Shown here one piece after another: positions 8,819 through 17,561 of a stretch of DNA of 39,466 nucleotides. The stretch is from contig CAKUTX010000013.1 in the NCBI GenBank assembly GCA_934692485.1, forward strand, positions 1 to 39,466, read 5' to 3'. The notes below the pieces were generated by a model. The model did not search any database and had not been told where the DNA came from. It saw nothing but the letters and a program-made list of their open reading frames with translations. Within the stretch, counting starts at the first letter, position 1. Each line of letters begins with the position of its first letter. The DNA is from an uncultured Candidatus Melainabacteria bacterium. GTDB taxonomy: Bacteria; Cyanobacteriota; Vampirovibrionia; Gastranaerophilales; Gastranaerophilaceae. The translations under genes and the position numbers were made by a program.

Positions 8819-9970
8819 TTATTTTACATTCTCTTCACTTTTAATTTTTTGTTGATTTTCTTTTGCCATTTTACGTTTTCTTCTTCTCATTAAATCAACA
8901 AAAGCTTCTAATCTTGTTAAATATCCTGCTTTTCCAGTCTGTTCATCCATAATAAGAGGCAAAATCGGAATATCACAATTTTCTCTCATAGCTGGAAAGA
9001 TATTTTGAGACATGATTTCAGGCATACAAGTAAACGGACTGATGTGAATAATACCGTCAATTCCTCTTTCATCAGCATAAGCAACGTCAGACACGCATTC
9101 TAGGGAATCACCACCAATATCTCTCATCAAATATGGCTTAGCAAGTCGATATGCTCTTTGTAAGTGAGTTTCTCCATCTCTAAATGCTTTTGGGATAATT
9201 GCATCCTTTATAAAACTGCTAACTGTAAGACTTCTTCGAACTTGAACTCCCATTTTACCAAGTTCTTTGGTTATATTTTGATTAGAGAAAGAATCACAAA
9301 CCAAATAAATTTCTCCTGTTAAATCAACTTTCAAAACTTCTCGTTTAGAATCGATTTTAACTTTTTTCATTTCAGCAAAAGCTAATTTTTTAGCGCGCTT
9401 TAAATCTCTTGAATGCTCAACATCTTTTATATATTGTAGAGCTTTTGCATAATGCTTATCCGCATCGCCTTGATTAATTTCTCTTGCTCTGTAAAATGCC
9501 AAATTTTCTTCCAAATCATCCAGCAAAAACATTTTTCTAATAGCAATATTGATAGCTCTCGCAAACAAAATAGGGTCATTTTTTCCACTAATATCTTTTA
9601 AAACATTATACATCCCTTTAATACCGTCATATAGTGATAATTCAATATATCTGGCATGGTAGCCCATATCAACAAGCGCATTTTCAATACTGTTTCCATA
9701 TTGTCCTAAACGACAGCATCCAGGAGATGTAATCATAGCAACGTAATCTGCACCACCCTCAATCGCTTCAATAAAATTACCCAAAATTAACTTGTATGGC
9801 AAGCAAATCGCTTCAGGGGAATGCTTTGTACCTAATGATAAAGTTTTTTTACTTGTATAAGGAGGAATAAATGGTTCTGCACCAATTTTCTTCAAGGCAG
9901 CGGCCCATGCTATACATACGTTACCCATGTGGGGAAATGCAACTTTAACTTTTTTATTTTCTTTATTCAT
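8819..9970 (-). CDS. 2-hydroxyacyl-CoA dehydratase/activase-related Fe-S protein (DUF2229/COG3581-like)
   Basis: The 383 residues resemble the CoA-substrate-specific activase-associated family (COG3580/COG3581), which is related to BcrC/BadD/HgdB-type dehydratase subunits that bind a 4Fe-4S cluster. Signatures are N-terminal KVAFPHMGN, CLPYKLILGNF (about 56-66), SPGCCRLGQYG (about 84-94) and SPFTCMPEIMSQNIFPAM (about 310-327); their Cys residues are the likely cluster ligands. The C terminus is Lys/Arg-rich. Family members often sit beside or are fused to an ASKHA-type activase, but none is present here: neighbours are gcvPB (24 bases upstream) and a membrane protein. Substrate is unknown. 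Confidence 0.7.
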   Translation of the reverse strand: MNKENKKVKVAFPHMGNVCIAWAAALKKIGAEPFIPPYTSKKTLSLGTKHSPEAICLPYKLILGNFIEAIEGGADYVAMITSPGCCRLGQYGNSIENALVDMGYHARYIELSLYDGIKGMYNVLKDISGKNDPILFARAINIAIRKMFLLDDLEENLAFYRAREINQGDADKHYAKALQYIKDVEHSRDLKRAKKLAFAEMKKVKIDSKREVLKVDLTGEIYLVCDSFSNQNITKELGKMGVQVRRSLTVSSFIKDAIIPKAFRDGETHLQRAYRLAKPYLMRDIGGDSLECVSDVAYADERGIDGIIHISPFTCMPEIMSQNIFPAMRENCDIPILPLIMDEQTGKAGYLTRLEAFVDLMRRRKRKMAKENQQKIKSEENVK

Positions 9971-9994
9971 TATCTTATCTCTTATCTCTTATTT

Positions 9995-11422
9995 TTATTT
10001 TGTTGTAAATTTCAAATCTGGATGTCGCGCAGCAAGCGTTTCATCCAATCGTTTTACAGGAGTCGTATGAGGGGCAGAAATGATTTTTTCAGAATTTGTC
10101 TTTGCTTCATCAGCAATCTTCAACATTGCATCAACAAATTCATCCAAAACTTCTTTTGTTTCTGACTCTGTAGGTTCTATCATAATTGCTTCATGCACAA
10201 TTAAAGGGAAATAAACCGTTGGCGGATGAGTATTTTCATCCATTAATGCTTTTGCAATGTTTAGTGTTGAAACACCATATTCGTGTTTTTGTTTTTCACC
10301 TGACAGAACAAATTCATGCATACAAGGTTCATCATATGGTAACAAATATGCACCTTTTAATTTCTCTTTCAAATAATTAGCATTTAAAACGGCATTTTCA
10401 CTAGCTTCTTTTAAATTTTTACCCATCATTAAAATATAGGCATAAGCTCTAACTAAAACACCAAAATTCCCGAAGAAGCCTTTAACACTTCCGATTGAAT
10501 TTTTATTATCATAATTTTTGAAGTATTTTTCCCCATTGAATTCAACAGTCGGAACAGGTAAAAAATCTTTCAACTTTTCAACAACACAAACAGGTCCAGC
10601 TCCTGGGCCACCACCACCGTGAGGAGTTGAAAATGTTTTATGCAAATTAAGATGCACAACATCAAATCCCATAAGTTTTGGATTTGTATGTCCCATAATA
10701 GCATTAAAATTAGCTCCATCGTAATAGAGTAACGAACCGTTTTCATGCATTAATCTAGAAATTTCTAAAACATTTTCTTCATAAATTCCTAAAGTATTAG
10801 GGTTAGTCATCATAATTGCTGCAACGTCTTTATCTAAAAGAGCTTTCAAAGTATCAATATCAACTTGGCCTTTTTCATTTGACTTTACAGGAACAATTTC
10901 AAAACCGCACAAATGAGCACTTGCAGGGTTAGTTCCGTGCGCAGAATCAGGTATAATAACTTTTTTACGATTATCATTTATTGACTCAAAATACTTTTTT
11001 ATAACCATCATTCCAGTAAGCTCACCATGAGCACCGGCAGCAGGTTGTAAAGTTACAGCATCCATTCCAGTAATCTTTTTCAATGCTTCTTGTAACTTAT
11101 ACATTAACTCTAATGCGCCCTGACAATCACTATCATCAGATAGCGGATGCAAATTCGTAAAACCTTCCAATGAGGCAAGTAATTCATTAACTTTAGGGTT
11201 ATACTTCATTGTACAAGACCCCAAAGGATAAAAGCCTTTTTCAATACAAAAATTTTGATCAGAAAGAGCTTTATAATGCCTCATAACGTTTAGTTCACTA
11301 ACCTGTGGTAAACCAATATCAGCTTTCCTTATAAATTTTTGATTTAAAAAAGATAAATCTTCTTTTTCATCTGTTAATTCTATACCCGCAACACCATTAC
11401 TTTTTTCAAAAATAGTTTTCAC
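9995..11422 (-). CDS. gcvPB: glycine dehydrogenase (decarboxylating) subunit 2
   Basis: This is the beta subunit of two-part P-protein of the glycine cleavage system, the PLP half that decarboxylates glycine and passes the aminomethyl group to GcvH. The 475-residue length is normal for GcvPB. The PLP lysine lies in [18 protein letters not shown] (about 258-275), with [11 protein letters not shown] and the N-terminal GSCTMKYNP segment also typical. The start is GTG at 11422, whose G is the last base of the upstream sigma-factor stop (TAGTG). An AGGGGA ribosome site lies about ten bases before. gcvPA, gcvH and gcvT are not in this window, and there is no room for a glycine riboswitch. Confidence 0.93.
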   Translation of the reverse strand: MKTIFEKSNGVAGIELTDEKEDLSFLNQKFIRKADIGLPQVSELNVMRHYKALSDQNFCIEKGFYPLGSCTMKYNPKVNELLASLEGFTNLHPLSDDSDCQGALELMYKLQEALKKITGMDAVTLQPAAGAHGELTGMMVIKKYFESINDNRKKVIIPDSAHGTNPASAHLCGFEIVPVKSNEKGQVDIDTLKALLDKDVAAIMMTNPNTLGIYEENVLEISRLMHENGSLLYYDGANFNAIMGHTNPKLMGFDVVHLNLHKTFSTPHGGGGPGAGPVCVVEKLKDFLPVPTVEFNGEKYFKNYDNKNSIGSVKGFFGNFGVLVRAYAYILMMGKNLKEASENAVLNANYLKEKLKGAYLLPYDEPCMHEFVLSGEKQKHEYGVSTLNIAKALMDENTHPPTVYFPLIVHEAIMIEPTESETKEVLDEFVDAMLKIADEAKTNSEKIISAPHTTPVKRLDETLAARHPDLKFTTK

Positions 11423-12039
11423 TAAATAATCCCCTGTTTTTTTAAATCCCTTTTAATTTTGTCAAGTCCAGCCTGAATAATTCTTGATATTCTCGATTGA
11501 GAAATATTAAATTCCTCTGCAATTTCTCTGAGTTTTTTTTCTTTAAAAAACTTGTACTCAATAAGTTCTCGTTCACGAGCAGGAAGCTTTTTCATAGATT
11601 CAATAACTTCAGCTTTAAGTTCTGATAATTCAATAGATTCTTCTGGAGTTCTATCCTCAGCTTTTATTTGAACAGGAACTTCTGCATCTTGCATTTCATC
11701 AATTGACAAAATCGTTTTATAAACTTCTTCCCTAATATTTCCATTCTCATCAACAGCTTGTTGACGTCTGTTTTTTAAAGTATACCACTTATATCTGCGT
11801 CTTACTTCATTTCTTATTGCCCATTTTATCGCCGTAGAAAGATAGGTATTATTATAATTTTCTGGAGAATGATTTTTGAATAAAATATACAAAGTATGAT
11901 TACCAATATTTATAAGCTCTGGCAACTCTATTAAATGAGATGTCGAGAACTTTTGATACTCAACTTTAGCAATAGTTTCTATTAAATCTTTATAATCTCT
12001 TAAATTAATTTTTCTTTGGACATTTTGTTTTGCGGTCAT
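11422..12039 (-). CDS. sigma-70 family RNA polymerase sigma factor
   Basis: The 205-residue protein has a region-2 segment (about 40-90: [16 protein letters not shown], then [17 protein letters not shown], matching the core-binding and -10-reading helices) and a clear region 4 helix-turn-helix (about 150-200: [26 protein letters not shown], then [20 protein letters not shown]). It lacks region 1.1 and an obvious region 3, so it is an alternative sigma factor of the short sigma28/SigF-like or sigma70 group 3 type. The acidic linker between the domains (about 105-140) is unusual. Its stop overlaps the gcvPB start by one base. Its regulon is unknown. Confidence 0.88.
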   Translation of the reverse strand: MTAKQNVQRKINLRDYKDLIETIAKVEYQKFSTSHLIELPELINIGNHTLYILFKNHSPENYNNTYLSTAIKWAIRNEVRRRYKWYTLKNRRQQAVDENGNIREEVYKTILSIDEMQDAEVPVQIKAEDRTPEESIELSELKAEVIESMKKLPARERELIEYKFFKEKKLREIAEEFNISQSRISRIIQAGLDKIKRDLKKQGII

Positions 12040-12177
12040 GACTATAACATATTCCTATTAAAAAACATTTCCCTACAAACATAATAACAGAAAAAAATAT
12101 AGAATACTAGACAATGTAATTTTCCTTAACATAAATTATATTAATTAAACTTAATATCGTAAAAATAAGGAGAAAAC

Positions 12178-13041
12178 ATGAAAATATTATTTTGCACAGA
12201 CGGCTCACAAACAAGTTTTAATGCATTGGAAAACATTTCAGGATGGATTAGAAAAGCAACAGTAGATGTTATATGTGTTATCGATTGGAATATTTTGCCA
12301 TCCGAAATAAGTATAACAGATAGGAATTTTTCAAACACTTGCGCAAATGTAGCTGATACAATTATAGATTATGCACAAGAAAAAATATCAGAATTAGGAT
12401 TAACATCAGGATTGCGTTTGAAAAATTGCGGTTCAGTAATTGAAAGTATATTAGAACAATCAGAAAAGCAAGAATATGACTTAATTTTAATGGGTTCTCA
12501 CGGCAAAAAAGGCCTACAAAAGTGGCTTGGCTCTGTTTCACAAGAAATTATAAACAGCAGTAAAGATTCAGTGTATATTTCAAAAGATAAAAATTCAAAA
12601 TCAAAAGTTCTTTTTACTACAGATGGAACCGAATGTTCATCTGAAGTAATCAAAAACGTTTTAGACAATATTTCTTTAACTGACAAAGAAATCCATATTT
12701 GTATTGTCAATGAAGATCCAAATCTTTTATTTTTAGAAGGAACACTTGATACAAATTGGCTCCTAGACATTCAAAAACAACAGGAAGAATATTCTGCAAA
12801 CACAATAAACAACTTAAAAGAAATAATTGAAAAAACAGGTGTTTACGTACAAAAGACAGAGATTTTAACTGGAATTCCTGCTCAAGAAATCATAAATTAT
12901 GCAAAAAAGAATGACATTGATATAATTATTTTAGGTTCTCGAAATAAAACAAAACTGGACAGATTTTTAACAGGCTCCGTAAGCAAAAGAGTATTAGAAA
13001 ACACAACAAGCGATGTTTGGTTGGTTAGATGCAAAAGTTAA
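12178..13041 (+). CDS. tandem universal stress protein (two UspA domains)
   Basis: The 287 residues are two UspA folds: domain 1 about 1-140 and domain 2 about 143-287. Each ends with the ATP-binding-type loop GxxG(9-10)G(S/T): GSHGKKGLQKWLGSVS and GSRNKTKLDRFLTGSVS. In domain 2 the second Gly of the loop is replaced (GSRNKTK), so only domain 1 has a fully classic loop. Domain 1 begins LFCTDGS and domain 2 begins VLFTTDGTE, both typical first beta strands with the Asp that contacts adenine. Ribosome site AAGGAG lies six bases before ATG. It is transcribed divergently from the sigma-factor gene. Role is probably stress survival; partner unknown. Confidence 0.88.
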   Translation: MKILFCTDGSQTSFNALENISGWIRKATVDVICVIDWNILPSEISITDRNFSNTCANVADTIIDYAQEKISELGLTSGLRLKNCGSVIESILEQSEKQEYDLILMGSHGKKGLQKWLGSVSQEIINSSKDSVYISKDKNSKSKVLFTTDGTECSSEVIKNVLDNISLTDKEIHICIVNEDPNLLFLEGTLDTNWLLDIQKQQEEYSANTINNLKEIIEKTGVYVQKTEILTGIPAQEIINYAKKNDIDIIILGSRNKTKLDRFLTGSVSKRVLENTTSDVWLVRCKS

Positions 13042-13143
13042 GTTTTTGTTACATAAATTAAATAAATTGAGATATGACATCGAGGCACCTAAATAATGAA
13101 TTTAATTTGAAATATCAAAATACGAAATCATATTATTAATAAT

Positions 13144-13172
13144 TTGACTGTTCCTGCAAATAGTGTCATAAT
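13144..13172 (+). promoter_or_regulatory. promoter of the sugar ABC permease pair (leaderless)
   Basis: TTGACT (13144-13149), 17 bases, CATAAT (13167-13172), then six bases TAATCT and the ATG at 13179. Both hexamers match the sigma70 consensus in five of six positions with ideal spacing. Transcription should start at or within a base of the A of the start codon, and no ribosome site exists. Confidence 0.65.
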
Positions 13173-13178
13173 TAATCT

Positions 13179-14051
13179 ATGTTTAAATACTATGGGAAAT
13201 ATGCACCATATTTATTTTTATTACCAGCAGCAGTATTGCTTGTAATATTTTTTTTCATCCCATTTTTTCAAACAATCGGACTGAGTTTTTTAGATTATTC
13301 TAACAATTTATATCACCCTGAATTTGTTGGAGTTGAGAATTATGTTAAGTTATTCCATAATCTAATATTTTATAAAGTTCTGTGGAATACCTTCATTTAC
13401 CTTTTTGTTGCAGTTCCAATACTTGCAATATTTCCGCTATTTTTGGCAATACTCATTAACCAAAAGATTAGATGTGTAACACTCTATAAAATTCTTATTT
13501 ATTTACCAGTAATTGTATCAATTGTTGTCGCCGCGATTGCGTTTAAGTGGCTCTATGCAGATCAGGGTATCTTAAATTATATAGTTACGAGTTTTGGTCT
13601 AAAACCTATCGGTTGGCTTACTGACCCTAAATATGCACTATACTCAGTCATAATAGTTACAATATGGAAGGGTATCGGTTATTACATGATAATCTACCTT
13701 GCTGCACTAATGAGTGTTCCTAAAGAACTTTACGAAGCTTGTGATATAGATGGAGCAAATTTCCTGACTAAGCATTTAACGGTTACAGTTCCGCATATAA
13801 TGCCAACTATAGCATTAGTTACAACAATTAGTGCAATTTCTGCGATGAAAGTTTTTGCAGAAATATACGTAATGACTAAAGGTGGACCGCTAAATTCAAG
13901 CAAAACAATTGTTTACTATATTTATGAAAGAGCATTTGAAAATTTGGATTTAGGTTTTGCATCTGCAATGGCCGTTGTTTTGCTAGTTATTGTAATGGCA
14001 TTTTCTCTAATAAACATATTGTGTTTTGAAAGGAAAAAATATGAAATATAA
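13179..14051 (+). CDS. sugar ABC transporter permease (MalF/UgpA type)
   Basis: One of two membrane subunits of a carbohydrate-uptake ABC importer. The 290 residues carry six membrane segments, starting with PYLFLLPAAVLLVIFFFIPFF (about 10-30), and the EAA loop ELYEACDIDGANFLTKHLTVTVPHIMP (about 186-212) that docks on the ATPase. The start lacks a ribosome site and follows a -10 box by six bases. The reading frame overlaps the next permease by 11 bases, so the two are translated together. No solute-binding protein or ATPase gene is adjacent, so the substrate (sugar or glycerol phosphate) cannot be told. Confidence 0.92.
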   Translation: MFKYYGKYAPYLFLLPAAVLLVIFFFIPFFQTIGLSFLDYSNNLYHPEFVGVENYVKLFHNLIFYKVLWNTFIYLFVAVPILAIFPLFLAILINQKIRCVTLYKILIYLPVIVSIVVAAIAFKWLYADQGILNYIVTSFGLKPIGWLTDPKYALYSVIIVTIWKGIGYYMIIYLAALMSVPKELYEACDIDGANFLTKHLTVTVPHIMPTIALVTTISAISAMKVFAEIYVMTKGGPLNSSKTIVYYIYERAFENLDLGFASAMAVVLLVIVMAFSLINILCFERKKYEI

Positions 14052-14946
14052 TCATAATTCCAAACTTCATAAAACTGCGTATTATAAAGACTTCAAAAGA
14101 CGCGCTGCTAAAGTTTATAATTCTGCAATTACACACGTTATATTAATTCTTGTTTCATTAATTTCAATTTTTCCTTTTATTTGGTTAATTTCAACTTCAT
14201 TGAAAGGAAATAGTGAAAACATATTTGCTTACCCACCGCAGATTATGCCCCATGACTTCACGCTAGCCAACTACACAGGAGTTTGGAATAAGGTAAACTT
14301 TATAGGATATTTTATTAACAGTATGATTGTTGCAGGTGGAACTGTTTTGCTAAATTTAATATTGTCGGCAATGGCTGGTTATCCGCTTGCGAGAATGGAA
14401 TTTAAAGGGAAAAAGTTTTCATTTTTTGCAATTCTTGCAACGATAATGATTCCTTTTCAAGCAATAATGTTACCTGTTTATCTTATAACCTTAAAATTAC
14501 ACCTTACGGATAATGTAAACAATTTTGCAGGTTTTATAGGATTAATACTTCCTTTTGCAGTTAGTGCGTTTGGAATTTTTCTTATGAGGCAAGCATTTTT
14601 AGGAATTCCAAAAGAAATGGAAGAAGCTGCAATAATAGATGGTTGCAACGTTTGGCAAGTTTTTTGGAAAGTTTTACTTCCTATGGTAAAACCATCTTTG
14701 GCTGTACTTGCGATATTTACATTTATTGGCTCTTGGGGCGAATTTTTATGGCCAAGTATTGTTTTGACAAAGGAAGCTATGTATACATTGCCTGTAGGTG
14801 TTAATAATCTACAGGGTATGTTCAGCTCAAACTGGAGATTTATAGCTGCAGGTTCAATCCTTTCAACTATACCTATTTTAATATTCTTTTTAGCTATGCA
14901 AAAATATTTTATCTCTGGCGAAAATGACGGCGCCGTAAAAGGTTAA
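14041..14946 (+). CDS. sugar ABC transporter permease (MalG/UgpE type)
   Basis: The second membrane subunit of the importer. The 301 residues have a basic N terminus, six membrane segments, and the EAA loop EMEEAAIIDGCNVWQVFWKVLLPMVKP (about 196-222). The last residues (YFISGENDGAVKG) are the usual MalG-family end (...GLTAGAVKG). An in-frame TTG five codons upstream is rejected because AAAGGA lies right after it and correctly spaced before the ATG at 14041. The gene ends at a hairpin terminator (14976-15003). Confidence 0.92.
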   Translation: MKYNHNSKLHKTAYYKDFKRRAAKVYNSAITHVILILVSLISIFPFIWLISTSLKGNSENIFAYPPQIMPHDFTLANYTGVWNKVNFIGYFINSMIVAGGTVLLNLILSAMAGYPLARMEFKGKKFSFFAILATIMIPFQAIMLPVYLITLKLHLTDNVNNFAGFIGLILPFAVSAFGIFLMRQAFLGIPKEMEEAAIIDGCNVWQVFWKVLLPMVKPSLAVLAIFTFIGSWGEFLWPSIVLTKEAMYTLPVGVNNLQGMFSSNWRFIAAGSILSTIPILIFFLAMQKYFISGENDGAVKG

Positions 14947-14975
14947 AATAATTTATGCAAATTTTTTCGAAAAAT

Positions 14976-15003
14976 AACTCGCAAAAAATATTTTTACGAG
15001 TTT
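14976..15003 (+). terminator. terminator after the ABC permease genes
   Basis: AACTCG-(C)AAAAA-ATA-TTTTT(A)-CGAGTT followed by TT. The stem has one C/A mismatch and an A/T-only inner half. The next gene's -10 box TATAAT (15004-15009) begins immediately at its foot. Confidence 0.6.
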
Positions 15004-15009
15004 TATAAT
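15004..15009 (+). promoter_or_regulatory. -10 box of the hypothetical gene at 15035
   Basis: TATAAT, 25 bases before the ATG, followed by ribosome site AAAGGAGAG. It touches the upstream terminator stem, so any -35 contact lies inside the hairpin sequence. Confidence 0.5.
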
Positions 15010-15034
15010 ACTATACATATAAAAGGAGAGTAAA

Positions 15035-15742
15035 ATGTTAGTATCAAATAATACCCCACAAGTTAGTTATACAGGCACATTCAGATTTCCTACAAACGAA
15101 AAGAAGGCTCAGTCTGAAATTTTAGGTATGATTAAAAATGGAAAACAAGTCTTTCATAATGTTCTTGAACAAGGAGATTTTGTTCTTGTTACACGTTCAG
15201 CATCTGATATTAAGACCGCAAACTATGTAAAATCAAATAAAATCAATGGAGTAGAATATTACCCAAACATAAACACTAAATCAGGGCTTGATGAAGAAGA
15301 ACCTCAAAAGCTAATTAATTTGATTAAGTCACAGGCTGATACTATTATAAAAAATATGGATGAAGTTATAGAAAAAGCCACTAAACTTATGCCTAAAAAA
15401 TATCCTAAAGATTACAAAGTAAAAAGGGAGATAGCAACCATTACAGATGCATTAAGGTTAAATGTCGAAAATCCAGAAATTAATTATTATCCGTCTCACA
15501 CTCATGTAAGAGATTACATGAAAAAGCGAACAATTGAGATTATTACCCCACAAAAAGGCACAAATTATGTGTATTTAAAACCAGATTCTTTAAATGAGCC
15601 GTCAACAAGATGTATAATCGATGGCAAAGGAAATATTTTAAAGACATATAATACTCCAACAGAAATTGTAAAGTTTGCAAAAACTTTTAAAAATTTAAAG
15701 AAATCAGAGAAAAATGTGTTAACTATCAAAGATTTTAAATAA
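15035..15742 (+). CDS. hypothetical protein with an N-terminal NNTPQVSYTGTF motif
   Basis: I do not recognise this 235-residue, Lys-rich, soluble-looking protein. It has no signal peptide or membrane segment. The first residues (SNNTPQVSYTGTFRFP) resemble the N terminus of another hypothetical in this window (MEINNNISFGTKF at 29086). A helical stretch (about 85-145, rich in Lys and Ile) and a C-terminal part with INYYPSHTHVRDYMKKR and a beta-rich end (NYVYLKPDS) follow. Start is supported by AAAGGAGAG. Its last eight bases overlap the end of the convergent ogt gene. Confidence 0.75.
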   Translation: MLVSNNTPQVSYTGTFRFPTNEKKAQSEILGMIKNGKQVFHNVLEQGDFVLVTRSASDIKTANYVKSNKINGVEYYPNINTKSGLDEEEPQKLINLIKSQADTIIKNMDEVIEKATKLMPKKYPKDYKVKREIATITDALRLNVENPEINYYPSHTHVRDYMKKRTIEIITPQKGTNYVYLKPDSLNEPSTRCIIDGKGNILKTYNTPTEIVKFAKTFKNLKKSEKNVLTIKDFK

Positions 15743-16184
15743 TATTTTCAATCTTTAATAATTTTTCTTTAATATCAAGCCCACCACTATAGCCGACAAG
15801 AGAGTCATTCGAACCTATCACTCTGTGGCATGGTATGACAATACATATTGGATTTTTATTGTTAGCCATGCCCACTGCACGGCAAGCTTTTTCGTTTCCG
15901 ACAGCTATTGCAATATCTTTATAACTCGCGGTATTACCATATGGAATATTTTTTAGCGCTTCCCATACTTTTAATTGGAATTCGGTCCCTTTTGGAGCAA
16001 GTGGTAAGTCAAAAGTTTTCCTTTTCCCCTTAAAATACTCCTCTAATTCATTTTTAGCTTGCTTTATAAGGGAAGTTTCGCTTTTTATCCCATTTACAGG
16101 TGTAAAAGAAATATGTGTTATCGCATTGTTTTCTTCCGTAATAAAAATTTTACCAACAATCGTATTATATGTGTATTGAAACAT
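15735..16184 (-). CDS. ogt: methylated-DNA--[protein]-cysteine S-methyltransferase
   Basis: Repairs O6-alkylguanine by moving the alkyl group to its own cysteine, a single-use reaction. The 149 residues end with the diagnostic IPCHRVIG (acceptor Cys119), preceded by the DNA-binding helix region TASYKDIAIAVGNEKACRAVGMANNKNP and followed by the GYSGG loop. It is the short Ogt form without an Ada regulatory domain. It overlaps dedA as TAATG (stop and start share bases), so translation is coupled. Its stop overlaps the convergent hypothetical gene by eight bases. Confidence 0.94.
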   Translation of the reverse strand: MFQYTYNTIVGKIFITEENNAITHISFTPVNGIKSETSLIKQAKNELEEYFKGKRKTFDLPLAPKGTEFQLKVWEALKNIPYGNTASYKDIAIAVGNEKACRAVGMANNKNPICIVIPCHRVIGSNDSLVGYSGGLDIKEKLLKIENII

Positions 16185-16810
16185 TATGATTCTTTCAAGT
16201 GTTTTACATGTTTGTAAACATATAACACACCTAAAATACCGAATATAACTACAATTGCAATATCAAATTTATGCCAAATATGTTTAAATGCTTCCATATT
16301 TTGACCCATTTTTACTCCAACATAAACTAAAACATAGCTCCAAACAAGTGAGCCTAAAAATGTTAATGTAAAAAAGATTCGTTTTTTTGCCCTCAAAATA
16401 CCTGCAGGTAAGGAAATAAAAGTTCTTACAACCGGTAACATTCTGCATAGGAAAAAAGCCCAATCTCCATATTTTTGAACCCATTTATCAGCTTCATCCA
16501 AATCTTTATGAGAAATAAGGAAGTATTTGCCATATTTTTCAACGAACTTTCTTCCACCAAAAAATCCTAAATAATATGATGGAATTGAGCCCAAAACGCA
16601 CCCTAAAGCTCCGGCAATAGCTGCTATATGAAAATTCATCTCACCTTTGCTTACAATATAACCTGCAAATGGCAAAATAGCTTCACTTGGTAACGGAATA
16701 TTACATGACTCAATTGCCATAAGTAAACTTATACCAAAAGGCCCCATAGCAGTAATAATGTGTTCTATAAAATTAACTAAATGTCCTAAAATTAAATTAA
16801 TAACTTCCAT
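16184..16810 (-). CDS. DedA family membrane protein
   Basis: DedA/VTT proteins are inner-membrane proteins implicated in undecaprenyl-phosphate and phospholipid recycling and in membrane-potential homeostasis. The 208 residues show the family core: NIPLPSEAILPFAGYIV (about 34-50), GALGCVLGSIPSYYLGFFGG (about 67-86) and FLCRMLPVVRTFISLPAGILR (about 120-140) with the conserved Arg pair, then two more membrane segments. A TGGTACAAT extended -10 at 16840-16832 and ribosome site GAGAGGGA precede it. It is co-translated with ogt. Confidence 0.92.
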   Translation of the reverse strand: MEVINLILGHLVNFIEHIITAMGPFGISLLMAIESCNIPLPSEAILPFAGYIVSKGEMNFHIAAIAGALGCVLGSIPSYYLGFFGGRKFVEKYGKYFLISHKDLDEADKWVQKYGDWAFFLCRMLPVVRTFISLPAGILRAKKRIFFTLTFLGSLVWSYVLVYVGVKMGQNMEAFKHIWHKFDIAIVVIFGILGVLYVYKHVKHLKES

Positions 16811-16831
16811 AATCCCTCTCTTTTTTTCTTT

Positions 16832-16840
16832 ATTGTACCA
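16832..16840 (-). promoter_or_regulatory. extended -10 promoter of dedA-ogt
   Basis: The minus strand reads TGGTACAAT, an extended -10 (TGn + TACAAT), about 22 bases before the dedA ATG. It lies in the 58-base gap after the HAD gene. Confidence 0.45.
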
Positions 16841-16868
16841 AAAATATGTAGGACATGCTATTTTTTTA

Positions 16869-17558
16869 TTATTTACTTACGCAACCTAAATCAAAAATAT
16901 TTCTGTCAACTTCATCAAAATTAGTTATAATTTGAGAAACAGCAGGGATATTTTTATAAAAATCAACACTTTCCATTGAAGCAATTGCAATAATTTTACC
17001 AATACCGGCAGCTCTAGCGGATTCAATTCCAGAAACAGCATCTTCTGCAACTATACAATCTTTAGGATTAAGCTCTAAATTTTTTGCAGCTTTTATATAA
17101 ATATCAGGAGCAGGTTTTCCTGGAATAGTGCCATCAGCATAAACTATTTTACTCAAATCAAACCATCTTGCTAAGTTAAATTCTTCAATATAAAAATCAA
17201 CATTATCTTTTTCTGACATCGTTGCTATTGTATGAGGTATATTTTTTGCAACAAGATAGTCCAAAAATTCGATTGCTCCAGGTGCCAAAACTGTATTTTG
17301 AGCATCTTCGTGACACATATCTCTATAAACAGCCTCTTTTTCTTTTGCAAAGTTTTCAACCATTTCTTTTGTCGGTTGTTTGCCAATAAGATATTTTATA
17401 ATATCCTCATTCGTTCTACCAAACATATATTCACGCATTTCGTCATCTGTAAAAGCGTTTTTGCGCAATCTTTTTGAAAATTCTCGCCAAGCCTCCTGAT
17501 GCTTTTCTGAATCCCAAAACAATGTCCCGTTAAAATCAAATATTATTCCTCTATACAT
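16869..17558 (-). CDS. HAD-superfamily hydrolase (beta-phosphoglucomutase-like) with a DxN motif
   Basis: The 229-residue protein is a subfamily I HAD with an alpha-helical cap (about 15-85). Motif I is FDFNGTL: the nucleophile Asp8 is present but the usual second Asp is Asn10. Motif II is in IATMSEKD (about 111-118), motif III Lys is in PGKPAPDIY and motif IV is VAEDAVSGIESARAAG (about 167-182). A DxN first motif occurs in other HAD proteins, so this is not decay, but it changes or removes the general acid/base. It begins three bases after the TPR gene's stop on the same strand. Substrate unknown. Confidence 0.88.
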   Translation of the reverse strand: MYRGIIFDFNGTLFWDSEKHQEAWREFSKRLRKNAFTDDEMREYMFGRTNEDIIKYLIGKQPTKEMVENFAKEKEAVYRDMCHEDAQNTVLAPGAIEFLDYLVAKNIPHTIATMSEKDNVDFYIEEFNLARWFDLSKIVYADGTIPGKPAPDIYIKAAKNLELNPKDCIVAEDAVSGIESARAAGIGKIIAIASMESVDFYKNIPAVSQIITNFDEVDRNIFDLGCVSK

Positions 17559-17561
17559 AAA

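Noticed and set aside
9971..9994. Glycine riboswitch or terminator around gcvPB
   Set aside because: Upstream is directly overlapped by the sigma-factor gene and the downstream gap is 24 bases with no hairpin.
12498..12770. Minus-strand open frame inside the universal stress protein
   Set aside because: It is a shadow frame, with no start signal and no recognisable protein.
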